A stretch of DNA of 39,496 nucleotides, taken from an uncultured Bacteroidales bacterium (GTDB lineage Bacteria; Bacteroidota; Bacteroidia; Bacteroidales; UBA932). Under the pieces are notes generated by a model. That model made no database searches. It saw nothing but the letters and a program-made list of their open reading frames with translations, and was not told the origin of the DNA. Shown here piece by piece: positions 1 to 8,297 of this stretch. Location: NCBI GenBank assembly GCA_944326255.1, contig CALVDG010000024.1, forward strand, positions 1-39,496, read 5' to 3'. Positions within the stretch are counted from its first letter, which is position 1. The number at the start of each line of letters is the position of its first letter. The translations under genes and the position numbers were made by a program.

Positions 1-71
1 TCTATAATTACCTATAACAAATTGAATTTCAATAATTTCAAAGAACTTCTATGATTTTTTAGTGGACACTA

Positions 72-1727
72 ATGACTCTTTCTTTTTTAATGTGGCCGGC
101 TGTCGCTGTTATGCTGTCCGGTGCTTTAATTTCGTGTAATAAGGATGAGAATCGTGAGACTCCTGAACCGGAGCCGCCTGTTGAGATTACTGGAGAGAAT
201 GTGCTGTTCTCAGTTTCCGGAGAGGTTGACGCATCTTCTGTAAGGGCCGTGCTTTTCGACGGAGACGGACTTTTCTATGATGCCGTTACTCCGGATGATA
301 CGGCGGGCAAGTTCCGCGTGAAAGTGCCCTCCGGAGATTATAAGGCGTGGGTTGTGGCCGAGGCGGATATGGATGCCGACCTGAACGCTCTGGAGCAGGG
401 AGTCTCCACTGAGGCTGATTTCACCGCTCTGGCTGTGGACAGGCGGATAGCGGACGATGCGTCCGTGCCTATGGTGAGCGCTGAGGCTGTGACATTTACC
501 TGTGCCGAGGAGACCGGTGCGGACCTCGGAACGGTGGATCTGGACCGTATGGCTGCCCGCATCGACATAGTCAATGCCGTGACTGACCTCACAGTGGACA
601 AGGTAGTGCTGAAGAATGCGGTTATAGCCGGAAGCATCACCGGTGAGACTATGCCGTCCGGGGATATCTTCGAGGATGCAGCCTGTGAGGAGGAAGTCTC
701 AGGAGACCCTGAGTCACCCGCTGTGCTGAGCCTCTACACCTACGACAATCTGCTGACCGACGACGTACATCTTCCTGCCGTGGAGATTACCTATACATTT
801 GCCGGTGAGCAGTCTGTCAAGGAGATTACCCTGATGGACGGTGAGCAGCCCGCAACCCTGGTGCGCGGTACCCTCTACAGCATTCAGCTCGTTGAGGACG
901 GCGCGGAACTGGATTACAGTGTCGAGGGCTGGACAGCAGGAATTTCTGCCGTAGAATATTTCTCTATGCAGGATGCTCTGAACAGCAAGCTTGCCATCAA
1001 TTATTTCGCTGCGACCAATGCTCACTCATTTGATTTTGAAAACAGAACAGTTGTACTCTGCGAGACCAATAACTCTACGGAAAGTGGCTCGGATGATGCT
1101 TCATGGTTCGGGAACTGGGACGAGACATTTGCCGGAGAGTTTACGGGTGATGATGGACAGCAATATCGTCTGCCTACTCTTGACGAGATGTTGCTGATAG
1201 GAACGAAGCAGATGTATACTCTTAGACCAGGAGGATACAATAAGGAAGTGTTGGATGTATCCGAACCGCTCGGTGACGTATTCGGTATCCAATTCTCGGG
1301 AGGAAACGGTACTTCGGATTACCGTTCTGTATCTGACGGAGACAAGTGCTGCTATGCGATTCGTTTCAAGAATACCCTCCAGCAGGCGGCTTACCGCTAT
1401 GAGATGGTGACTGATGATGTGGACAATTCCTACCTGTCCGTAAAGGTAAAGGCTATCGGTAACGAGATGCCGACCATAGATGATGTAAGTGACGAGGCTT
1501 ATTGGGAGAACGGATATCTGGAATTCACATTTCCTTTATGCGGCAGTTCCAGTGGACAGAATAGAGGACAGTACGGGTATTATTGGACATCCACCTATGA
1601 TGACACCTATCCGGACATAACGGACAGAATGTGCTATCTTGCCATAAACAGCGGTGATGTAAGAATGAATGCAAATCAAAAAACACAAGCTAAATACAAT
1701 GTGAGACTTGTGAAAGTGAATGAATAA
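72..1727 (+). CDS. Fimbrillin-like surface lipoprotein with FISUMP/DUF1566-like C-terminus
   Basis: A 551-aa predicted lipoprotein. A hydrophobic leader ends in a lipobox (ALISC, Cys22), so it is probably exported and lipidated. The N-terminal half (about residues 40-290) resembles Bacteroidales fimbrillin/Mfa-like proteins: short beta-strand segments and a DRMAARIDI stretch near residue 160. The C-terminal half contains YRLPTLDEM and YYWTSTYDD and ends in VRLVKV, the pattern of FISUMP/DUF1566-like modules. The start is the first ATG after an in-frame TAG at 60-62. Oddly, the leader has no Lys or Arg before the hydrophobic core. It lies 17 nt upstream of another lipoprotein gene, so the two are probably co-transcribed. 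Role inferred: surface structural or adhesion protein; no enzymatic motif seen. Confidence 0.75.
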   Translation: MTLSFLMWPAVAVMLSGALISCNKDENRETPEPEPPVEITGENVLFSVSGEVDASSVRAVLFDGDGLFYDAVTPDDTAGKFRVKVPSGDYKAWVVAEADMDADLNALEQGVSTEADFTALAVDRRIADDASVPMVSAEAVTFTCAEETGADLGTVDLDRMAARIDIVNAVTDLTVDKVVLKNAVIAGSITGETMPSGDIFEDAACEEEVSGDPESPAVLSLYTYDNLLTDDVHLPAVEITYTFAGEQSVKEITLMDGEQPATLVRGTLYSIQLVEDGAELDYSVEGWTAGISAVEYFSMQDALNSKLAINYFAATNAHSFDFENRTVVLCETNNSTESGSDDASWFGNWDETFAGEFTGDDGQQYRLPTLDEMLLIGTKQMYTLRPGGYNKEVLDVSEPLGDVFGIQFSGGNGTSDYRSVSDGDKCCYAIRFKNTLQQAAYRYEMVTDDVDNSYLSVKVKAIGNEMPTIDDVSDEAYWENGYLEFTFPLCGSSSGQNRGQYGYYWTSTYDDTYPDITDRMCYLAINSGDVRMNANQKTQAKYNVRLVKVNE

Positions 1728-1744
1728 TCAGAATAAATTATATT

Positions 1745-3928
1745 ATGAAAAGGATTTTAAAATATGCAGCATACCTGCCGTTGGCTGTGCTGTCAATGAC
1801 GGCCTGCAACAAGAATGAGGATAAAGTAATCCCTCCCGCGTCACAGGAGAATGTAGTATTGGAGTTTTCTGTATCGGATGTAAGAAGTACATCCGCCGTT
1901 ATAAAGGTGACTCCCGCAAAGGATACGGTGTCTTACTATTGGTCAGTGATGCCCTCTGCGGACTATTCTGCATTGGACGGTACCGAGGCTTTGTGGGACA
2001 GGGATATGAGCCGCTTCAATGAACTGGCCGCTGAGCGCGGGGTCTCTGTTGAGGAGATTATTGCGGAGGAGACTGTTAAAGGCGGAGTGAAGGATACTGT
2101 GACCGGTCTCGTGCCTGAAACCGAATATGTGGCCTACGGCTACGGGCTTTCAGCTTCTGGGACCAGTAACGTCATATCGCTAGAGCATTTCACAACTTCA
2201 AAAGAAGGTGCTGCGGATGAGGAAGCCCGTGTGACGGTAGAGATATGCGGGACACGCATGACCCAGATAGATGTCTCCTATGTGCCTGAAAGTATGGACG
2301 TGATGTACTATCCCAACTATATTGATGACGATACGTATCAGAGCTATGGCGGTAATCTTCAGGGAGTGATTGATTATTTTGACGAGACGTTGATTGCCTC
2401 GGCCCAGCACTGGGGTGTGACCGTGGAAGAGCTGGTGGCCACTCTCATTAACCGAGGAACTATGGATCAGACCTATGACTACCTCAGGCCTGAGTCTACC
2501 TATTGGTTCTTTGTTGCAGAAATAGACGGAAGCGGAGAAGTGTTGAGTATGGACTGCAAGTCAGCCGCTACAACAGAGAGAGTCATGACTGACTTTTCTG
2601 TAGAACTCAGCATAGACAGCACCGGCCAGACCAGCGTATTCGTCTCTGTGTATCCGTCGGATTCAGAGCAGGCATATTATCTGTCCCTTTTCCCCAAGAC
2701 CACATATGATGTTCTTAGCCAGGGAGGTGATGATGAGGAGTTTATGCAGGCTATAATAGATACGTACACAGATGAAATGGAGGATCTTGTATACTATGGA
2801 GAACAGGAAGGTGCTTTCTGGGATCTTCCTACAGGCAGTGACTTTGTTCTGGCGGCTTTCGCATACAACGACGGAGCCTGGACATCTCCGCTTTATAAAG
2901 CTGAATGTTCTACCAAGGGGGTTATAGACCCTAAGGACTTCAAGGCGGAGATAGAGATTCTGAGTCTGTCGGAAGTACAGGTGAAGGCCGCATTTATCCC
3001 CAATGACAATATGGTGACATTCCATCTTCATTATATGCTTAAGTCTGAGTTTGATTCCTATTCTTCACCGAAGGAAGCGATACAGGCGGACTTTGACCAG
3101 TGGGTGCAGTCTTGGCTGGACACCTACCCGGAGGACGAGCCGGCAACATGGGAGCAGGTGGTGGCCAATCTGGGCCGCCGCGGACCCCGTGAATATACCG
3201 AGACCAATATCCGCCCCGGTACAGACTACATCCTTTGGGCAGCAGCTTTCAGCGCGAACGGAAAGATCCTTTCCGAGCCTTCGGTAAAAGATTTCAGAAC
3301 ATTGGATTGGAACGCACGGGAGGATGTCACTGTGACCCCCAGAATCGGAGAATACTATGACGGAGGTTCTGTACATCAGTTCTATACCGGATACATATTC
3401 CAGATATTCGAGGGCGTGGAATTGAAGAACGCCGATACATGGTATGTCTCGTTCTTCAAGGGAGATTATACCGATGAGGATGATGCATGGTTCGCATCCC
3501 ATCTTATTATGAACGGACAGCAGGATATAGACGGTCGTTCAGTTCAGCTGCTGTGGTGGGATGAGAATAGTGGTCCGACACAATGGACTTTATGTGCTAT
3601 CGGCAAGGATGCGGACGGCAACTGGGGCCCTGCATACAAGGAACTTCTGACATTTACGGAAGAGGGCTGCGCAGACCCTTCCACTTTCCCTGAGGAATTC
3701 CTTGACGAGTTCGGAATGCTGGCCACCCCGGTGTACGCTCCTTCTCCGCTGGTGATGCAGATGCCCGTAGAGATAGAACTGTCCTCAGTGGTGACATCTG
3801 CCCCTATGACCGCACCCGAAGCGTTTGCCTGGATTCAGGGAACATCATTCACCTCTCCCGTCCATCTTTTCCCGCTGCCTTCCGCTCCGTCGCAGCCTGA
3901 GGCACTGTCCTCCTTCCGCATGGAATAG
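1745..3928 (+). CDS. Multi-domain FN3-like surface lipoprotein
   Basis: A 727-aa lipoprotein with a typical SPII leader (Lys/Arg, hydrophobic core, SMTAC with Cys21). The mature part holds four to five repeats of about 115-125 residues (roughly 30-155, 160-275, 280-395, 400-515 and a more divergent 520-660). Each opens with a strand such as FSVSDVRSTSAVIKV and closes with a turn such as LVPETEYVAYGYGL or IRPGTDYILWAAAF, the hallmark of fibronectin type III-like beta sandwiches with long helical insertions. The Pro/Ser/Ala-rich tail (about 665-727) is unlike the repeats. It follows the fimbrillin-like gene by 17 nt and precedes a hairpin terminator. Likely an extracellular scaffold or binding protein; ligand unknown. 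Confidence 0.75.
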   Translation: MKRILKYAAYLPLAVLSMTACNKNEDKVIPPASQENVVLEFSVSDVRSTSAVIKVTPAKDTVSYYWSVMPSADYSALDGTEALWDRDMSRFNELAAERGVSVEEIIAEETVKGGVKDTVTGLVPETEYVAYGYGLSASGTSNVISLEHFTTSKEGAADEEARVTVEICGTRMTQIDVSYVPESMDVMYYPNYIDDDTYQSYGGNLQGVIDYFDETLIASAQHWGVTVEELVATLINRGTMDQTYDYLRPESTYWFFVAEIDGSGEVLSMDCKSAATTERVMTDFSVELSIDSTGQTSVFVSVYPSDSEQAYYLSLFPKTTYDVLSQGGDDEEFMQAIIDTYTDEMEDLVYYGEQEGAFWDLPTGSDFVLAAFAYNDGAWTSPLYKAECSTKGVIDPKDFKAEIEILSLSEVQVKAAFIPNDNMVTFHLHYMLKSEFDSYSSPKEAIQADFDQWVQSWLDTYPEDEPATWEQVVANLGRRGPREYTETNIRPGTDYILWAAAFSANGKILSEPSVKDFRTLDWNAREDVTVTPRIGEYYDGGSVHQFYTGYIFQIFEGVELKNADTWYVSFFKGDYTDEDDAWFASHLIMNGQQDIDGRSVQLLWWDENSGPTQWTLCAIGKDADGNWGPAYKELLTFTEEGCADPSTFPEEFLDEFGMLATPVYAPSPLVMQMPVEIELSSVVTSAPMTAPEAFAWIQGTSFTSPVHLFPLPSAPSQPEALSSFRME

Positions 3929-3959
3929 ATACACAAAAAATCGATTCAATTAATACCGC

Positions 3960-3996
3960 AGCTGCTTTCCCGTGTTATATCATGGGAGAGCAGCTT
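3960..3996 (+). terminator. Hairpin terminator after the lipoprotein pair
   Basis: Inverted repeat with arms AGCTGCTTTCCC and GGGAGAGCAGCT (12 bp with one wobble) and a 12-nt loop, followed by a T-rich tract (TTATTTATTTG). It lies between the convergent lipoprotein gene and sugar kinase gene and could serve both strands. Confidence 0.65.
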
Positions 3997-4064
3997 ATTT
4001 ATTTGCCTTGGCAGATATAATGCTTGCAAATTGGTGTAGGCAGTATGGGTATTATGTGTGATAA

Positions 4065-4988
4065 TCAAAGCCTGCGGAGAGTGTCGGGCAGGACGGGTAT
4101 GGCACCGTTGCAGGTGCAGACAAAAGCGGAGACATCTACGGCAAGCCGATGGGCTTCGAGAGGTGTGCGTCCCTTAATCAGTGCTGCGATGAAAGCTGCT
4201 GTGAATGAGTCTCCTGCACCGACTGTGTCTGCGACAGTCACGTGCGGTGTCTCAATAAATGAAGGTATTTCGGAACCGGAGGAAAATACATAGCTGCCGT
4301 GTGTGCCGCAGGTGAGTATCAGGAACTTCAGGTCGAACTGCCGGATGAGCTGCAGGCATTTTCTCCGCATGTCTGTTCCCGGGACAGGAAGCATCTCAGA
4401 GATTATCGCAAGCTCTTCATCATTGATCTTTAGAATATTGCATTGTTCCAATGCGTGAAGGATGATGTCCCGGGTGTAGAAATGCTGCCGGAGGTTGATG
4501 TCAAGGATGCGCCATTGTCCATCTTCACGCGGTACAGCGTCCACGAAATCCGAAATAGTGCGGTGGGAAATAGGACTGCGGCGGGAGAGGGTGCCGAAGC
4601 AGACGGCGCGGGTCTGGGCTGCAAGTTCCTTAAGTTCAGGAGTAAATGGAATATTGTCCCAGGCTGCCGGCATGTGGATGTCATACTGCGGTACGCCGGC
4701 GGAATCAAGGTTGATGCTGACGGTGCCGGTGGGGAAATCCACGCGGCTGATCATTGTCCTGAATGTCGGTTGTTGGAGTGCATTACCTTCTTCGGTAGTG
4801 CGGGTGTTCAGTTCCCGGATTACTGCATCTCCTGCCTCGTCCCGTCCGACAGCACTGACTGCTACCGAATTCAGACCGAATTGCGATACGTGGTATGCGA
4901 AGTTTGCAGGAGCTCCGCCGAGTCTGCGTCCTTCCGGCAGCATATCCCAGAGGATCTCGCCGATGCCTACGATGTATTCAGTTTTCAT
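4065..4988 (-). CDS. PfkB-family carbohydrate kinase (fructokinase-like)
   Basis: A 307-aa ribokinase/PfkB-family kinase predicted to phosphorylate a sugar with ATP in the cytosol. The N-terminal sugar-binding motif is RLGGAPANFAYHVSQFG (about residues 21-37). The C-terminal signature DTVGAGDSF contains the catalytic base Asp260. Length is normal for fructokinases (about 300). LGGAPANFA with the GE.LWD start (GIGEILWDMLPEG) is typical of fructokinases, but substrate cannot be fixed from sequence. It is separated from the upstream efflux operon by a strong terminator and about 210 nt, so it is probably transcribed alone. Confidence 0.88.
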   Translation of the reverse strand: MKTEYIVGIGEILWDMLPEGRRLGGAPANFAYHVSQFGLNSVAVSAVGRDEAGDAVIRELNTRTTEEGNALQQPTFRTMISRVDFPTGTVSINLDSAGVPQYDIHMPAAWDNIPFTPELKELAAQTRAVCFGTLSRRSPISHRTISDFVDAVPREDGQWRILDINLRQHFYTRDIILHALEQCNILKINDEELAIISEMLPVPGTDMRRKCLQLIRQFDLKFLILTCGTHGSYVFSSGSEIPSFIETPHVTVADTVGAGDSFTAAFIAALIKGRTPLEAHRLAVDVSAFVCTCNGAIPVLPDTLRRL

Positions 4989-5129
4989 GACGGCGTATCT
5001 GATTTTACTGCGAAAATACAGAAAATATTTCTTTTTTACGATGCATCATGATGTTTCCGAACAGAACTTACGGCTGTAATCGGATTTTGAAAAAACAGAT
5101 TGCAGGGAGAGAGAAAGGGGAAAGTATGG

Positions 5130-5175
5130 AAAAAGGCCGGGCGCAGAGGAGGGTGTCCTGTCTGCGGCCGGCCTT
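5130..5175 (-). terminator. Rho-independent terminator of the efflux operon
   Basis: Read on the minus strand: a GC-rich stem of 15 bp with a single mismatch (arms 5161-5175 and 5133-5147), a 13-nt loop and then TTTTT. It sits 24 nt beyond the stop of the ABC ATPase gene and separates the efflux operon from the downstream kinase gene. Confidence 0.88.
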
Positions 5176-5198
5176 GCGGTAAAAATATGTAGATCAGA

Positions 5199-5879
5199 CT
5201 AAAGTTCGTTCTTGACGTCGGTGACGATGTTGCCGTCGAAGAGGTTGATGACGCGCTGGGCGTAGCTGGAGTCCTTGATGGAGTGGGTTACCATGAGGAT
5301 GGTGGTGCCTTCGCGGTTGAGTTCGGTGAGCAGGTCCATCACTTCCTTTCCGTTCTTGGAGTCAAGGTTACCGGTGGGCTCGTCGGCGAGGATGAGCTTG
5401 GGGCCTGCGATGACGGCGCGGGCGATGGCGACTCTCTGCTGCTGACCTCCGGAGAGCTGCTGGGGAAAGTGGGAGGCACGGTGGGCGATGTTCATGCGCT
5501 TGAGGATGTCGTTAACCATCTGTTTGCGCTGGGATGCCTTGATCTTCAGGTATATCAGAGGCAGCTCCACGTTCTCGTAGACGTTCAGTTCGTCGATGAG
5601 GTTGAAGCTCTGGAAGACGAAGCCGATGTTGCCTTTGCGGTACTGGGTGCGCTCTTTCTCTTTCAGTGAGCCGACTTCCTTGCCCAGGAGTTCGTAGCGG
5701 CCCGAGGTGGGGTTGTCGAGGAGGCCGAGGATGTTGAGGAGGGTGGATTTACCGCAGCCGGAGGGGCCCATGACGGCTACGAATTCGCCCTGCTTGATGT
5801 CGAAGGAGACGTTGTTGAGGGCTACGGTCTCGATTTCTTCGGTGCGGAACACCTTACTTAAGTTTTCTACGTGTATCAT
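5199..5879 (-). CDS. ABC transporter ATPase, LolD/MacB type
   Basis: A 226-aa ATP-binding subunit that powers the FtsX-type permeases encoded just upstream. Visible motifs: Walker A GPSGCGKST (38-46), Q-loop Gln90, signature LSGGQQQR (142-149), Walker B LILADE (162-167) followed by PTGNLD, and switch His199. Length and the NLIDELNVYENVELPL segment fit the LolD/MacB/FtsE subfamily. It is the last gene of the operon, 37 nt after the second permease and just before the terminator. Presumed role: ATP-driven mechanotransmission across the inner membrane to move substrate through the adaptor and TolC-like channel. Confidence 0.93.
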   Translation of the reverse strand: MIHVENLSKVFRTEEIETVALNNVSFDIKQGEFVAVMGPSGCGKSTLLNILGLLDNPTSGRYELLGKEVGSLKEKERTQYRKGNIGFVFQSFNLIDELNVYENVELPLIYLKIKASQRKQMVNDILKRMNIAHRASHFPQQLSGGQQQRVAIARAVIAGPKLILADEPTGNLDSKNGKEVMDLLTELNREGTTILMVTHSIKDSSYAQRVINLFDGNIVTDVKNEL

Positions 5880-5916
5880 AACGGTTTAAATTAATTTATT
5901 GTCGTAAGTATGTATG

Positions 5917-8274
5917 TTATTCATTGGAAATGGAGTCAATGGGGTTGCGCAGTGCGGCACGGCGGCTCTGCAGGGTGACGGTCACGACGGTGATCAGGCC
6001 GATGATGAGCAGGGCCGCGAGGAAGATCCATACCGGCACGGGGCTCTGGTAGGGGAAGCCGGATACCCAGCTGCGGATGATGACCACGGCTACGGGTACG
6101 GCCACTATGAAGCAGACGGCGGTGATGATCAGGTAGTAGCGGTTGAGCATCGCGAGGATTTCGCTCACCGATGCGCCGTGTACTCTGCGCAGCGCAATCT
6201 CCTTGCGGCGGAACTGGGTCTCGAAGTAGACGAGGCCGAGGATTCCGATGACGGATATCAGCAGGGAGATGAGGGCGGCGGTGGTGATCAGACGGCCCAG
6301 GTTGTCCTCTTTCTGGTAGAGCCGGCCGATGGACTCGTCCATGAAGTAAAGGCCCATGGAGGAGGTGTCGAAGGTCGGGTCAAGCTCAGCGCATTTCTCG
6401 CGGATGTATTTGAAGGTCTCCTGAACGTTGCCGGGCAGTATCTTGGCGTAGCCTACGGTCAGGGGCCACCAGGGGTCGGAACCGAAGTTGTAGAGGACGA
6501 TGGGTGCCACGCTGTACTGCAGGGGCTGGAAGTTGAAGTCCTTGACGATGCCGACTATCTCGGCGGGCATGTCGTCGCCCTGATGTCCGGAGAACTTGAG
6601 GCCGATGCGGAGGAAGGGATACTTGGCCATGAAGGCCTGGTTGACGATGAAGGTACCGTTGGGGTTCAGGTTGTCCGACTCGGTGAAGTCCCGGCCCTCG
6701 GCTATCTCCATGCCGAAGAAGCTGATGAAGTTGGGGTCGACGGGGAGGCAGTCCATCTGGACTCTCTGGCCCTGGTAATCGCGGCCCCAGCCCATCTTGC
6801 CCTGGGATACCACCTGGCCTCCGGCGAAGGTGACGTCGGTGATGTTGGGGTTCTCGAGGAGTATCTGCCTGAGGGTCTCGCGGCTGTTGCCTATCCTGCT
6901 GCTTACGAAGAACTCCACGGTCTGTTCCCGGTCGAAGCCCATGTCATAGCCCTTCATATACTTGATCTGCACGGTGATGAACAGCGAGCAGAGTATCAGG
7001 ATGAAGGAGATGACGTACTGGAAGCCCACGAGGACGGAGCGCATCTTGCGGCCCTTGGCCGAGAGGGAGAAGGAGCCCTTGAGGACCATGGCGGGGCTGA
7101 AGGAGGTGCTGTAACGGGCCGGAAAAATACCTGCGATTAGGGCGGTGATTACGGCCACACCGAGACCGATGAGGATGATGTTCAGATTGTCAGACACCAT
7201 CAGAGAGCCTGAGATGTAGTGGGCAAATGAGGATGTGGCTACCAGCGACATCACTCCTGTACTCAGTATGAAGGCCAGCAGCACGAGCCCGAGAGCCCTC
7301 CAGAGCTGCGCCCGGATCTGCTGTCCTCGGGTCGAGCCGATGACGCGGCGGGTGTTGATGCTCTTGATGCTGAAAGGCACGGAGGCCATCGCGAAGTTGA
7401 CGAAGTTGATGATGGCTATCAGCAGCACGAGTATCGAGACGGTCAGCAGGGTCATCGTGGTGGTGCGGTTGCCCTTGGCCATATTGTCCCCATCCACGTC
7501 ACGGGCATAGTAGGCGTCGTGCAGAGTGCTCAGACGGACATCGGCATTGTCCGCATATTCGCCGTCACCGTAGAACATATAGTTGAGGGAGTCCAGCAGG
7601 GGCTGCATACCCTCTCCAGTCCTCAGTTTCATGTAGCAGGGGAAGCTCCATTCCGAGGGATTGTTGAGGGACTCGTCCCCGATATTGAGCAGCAGCTCGT
7701 TGTCCATACTGGAGTTGTCCGGGAAATCCTTGTATACAGCCACTATGCGCCAGGAGTACCCGGTATTGTCCTTAGTTTCGAACTGGATGTCCTTCCCGAC
7801 AGGGGACTGATCTCCGAACACCTTCCTTGCTCCTCTCTCGGAGATTACGGCCGTGCCCGGGGCGCGGTATCCGGAGGTATCGCCCTCCACGAACTCGAAG
7901 GGGAACACTCTGAGCAGGTCGAAGTCGGTAGTGGCGTACCTGACTCTGACTCCAGGGATGTCGGTATCGGCTTCCTTGAAATTACCGGAGTTGTTCTTGT
8001 AGTATTGGTAGCAGGCCACCGCCTCGACCTGAGGGAAATAGCCTTTCAGCTGCTCGATGATGGGCCGGGACAGCTGGACTCCGTATACTCCCGGCGATGT
8101 CGGGTCGGAATACTCTATCCTCACGACCTTGTCCGTATCCGGATACCCCAGGTCATACCGGGTATCATACACCACCTGCACCATCAGTATCAGGAAGACC
8201 GAGAAAGCCAGGGTCAGTCCTATGATATTGAGGACGGTGGAAAAAAGTTTGTGTCTGTTGAATCTGAGTCTCAT
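5917..8274 (-). CDS. FtsX/MacB-like ABC permease (second of pair)
   Basis: A 785-aa inner-membrane permease. One transmembrane helix near residues 15-38, a MacB-type periplasmic region (about 60-265), a first FtsX core (about 280-400, starting LLTVSILVLLIAIINFVNF), a further helix near 425-445, a second periplasmic region (about 460-655) and a terminal FtsX core with ETQFRRKEIALRRVHGAS, the usual cytoplasmic coupling segment. This duplicated layout is characteristic of Bacteroidetes FtsX-like permeases. Its partner permease has exactly the same length but diverged sequence, suggesting an obligate heterodimer with the single ATPase. Substrate unknown. Confidence 0.9.
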   Translation of the reverse strand: MRLRFNRHKLFSTVLNIIGLTLAFSVFLILMVQVVYDTRYDLGYPDTDKVVRIEYSDPTSPGVYGVQLSRPIIEQLKGYFPQVEAVACYQYYKNNSGNFKEADTDIPGVRVRYATTDFDLLRVFPFEFVEGDTSGYRAPGTAVISERGARKVFGDQSPVGKDIQFETKDNTGYSWRIVAVYKDFPDNSSMDNELLLNIGDESLNNPSEWSFPCYMKLRTGEGMQPLLDSLNYMFYGDGEYADNADVRLSTLHDAYYARDVDGDNMAKGNRTTTMTLLTVSILVLLIAIINFVNFAMASVPFSIKSINTRRVIGSTRGQQIRAQLWRALGLVLLAFILSTGVMSLVATSSFAHYISGSLMVSDNLNIILIGLGVAVITALIAGIFPARYSTSFSPAMVLKGSFSLSAKGRKMRSVLVGFQYVISFILILCSLFITVQIKYMKGYDMGFDREQTVEFFVSSRIGNSRETLRQILLENPNITDVTFAGGQVVSQGKMGWGRDYQGQRVQMDCLPVDPNFISFFGMEIAEGRDFTESDNLNPNGTFIVNQAFMAKYPFLRIGLKFSGHQGDDMPAEIVGIVKDFNFQPLQYSVAPIVLYNFGSDPWWPLTVGYAKILPGNVQETFKYIREKCAELDPTFDTSSMGLYFMDESIGRLYQKEDNLGRLITTAALISLLISVIGILGLVYFETQFRRKEIALRRVHGASVSEILAMLNRYYLIITAVCFIVAVPVAVVIIRSWVSGFPYQSPVPVWIFLAALLIIGLITVVTVTLQSRRAALRNPIDSISNE

Positions 8275-8297
8275 AATATAAATGGTACAAATATAGT

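Noticed and set aside
5914..7140. 408-codon plus-strand frame opposite the FtsX-like permease
   Set aside because: It is antisense to a well-conserved permease and its product is a low-complexity Gly/Glu/Asp/His-rich sequence typical of a codon shadow. The same holds for frames at 9549-10694, 14994-16331 (minus) and 33642-34904.
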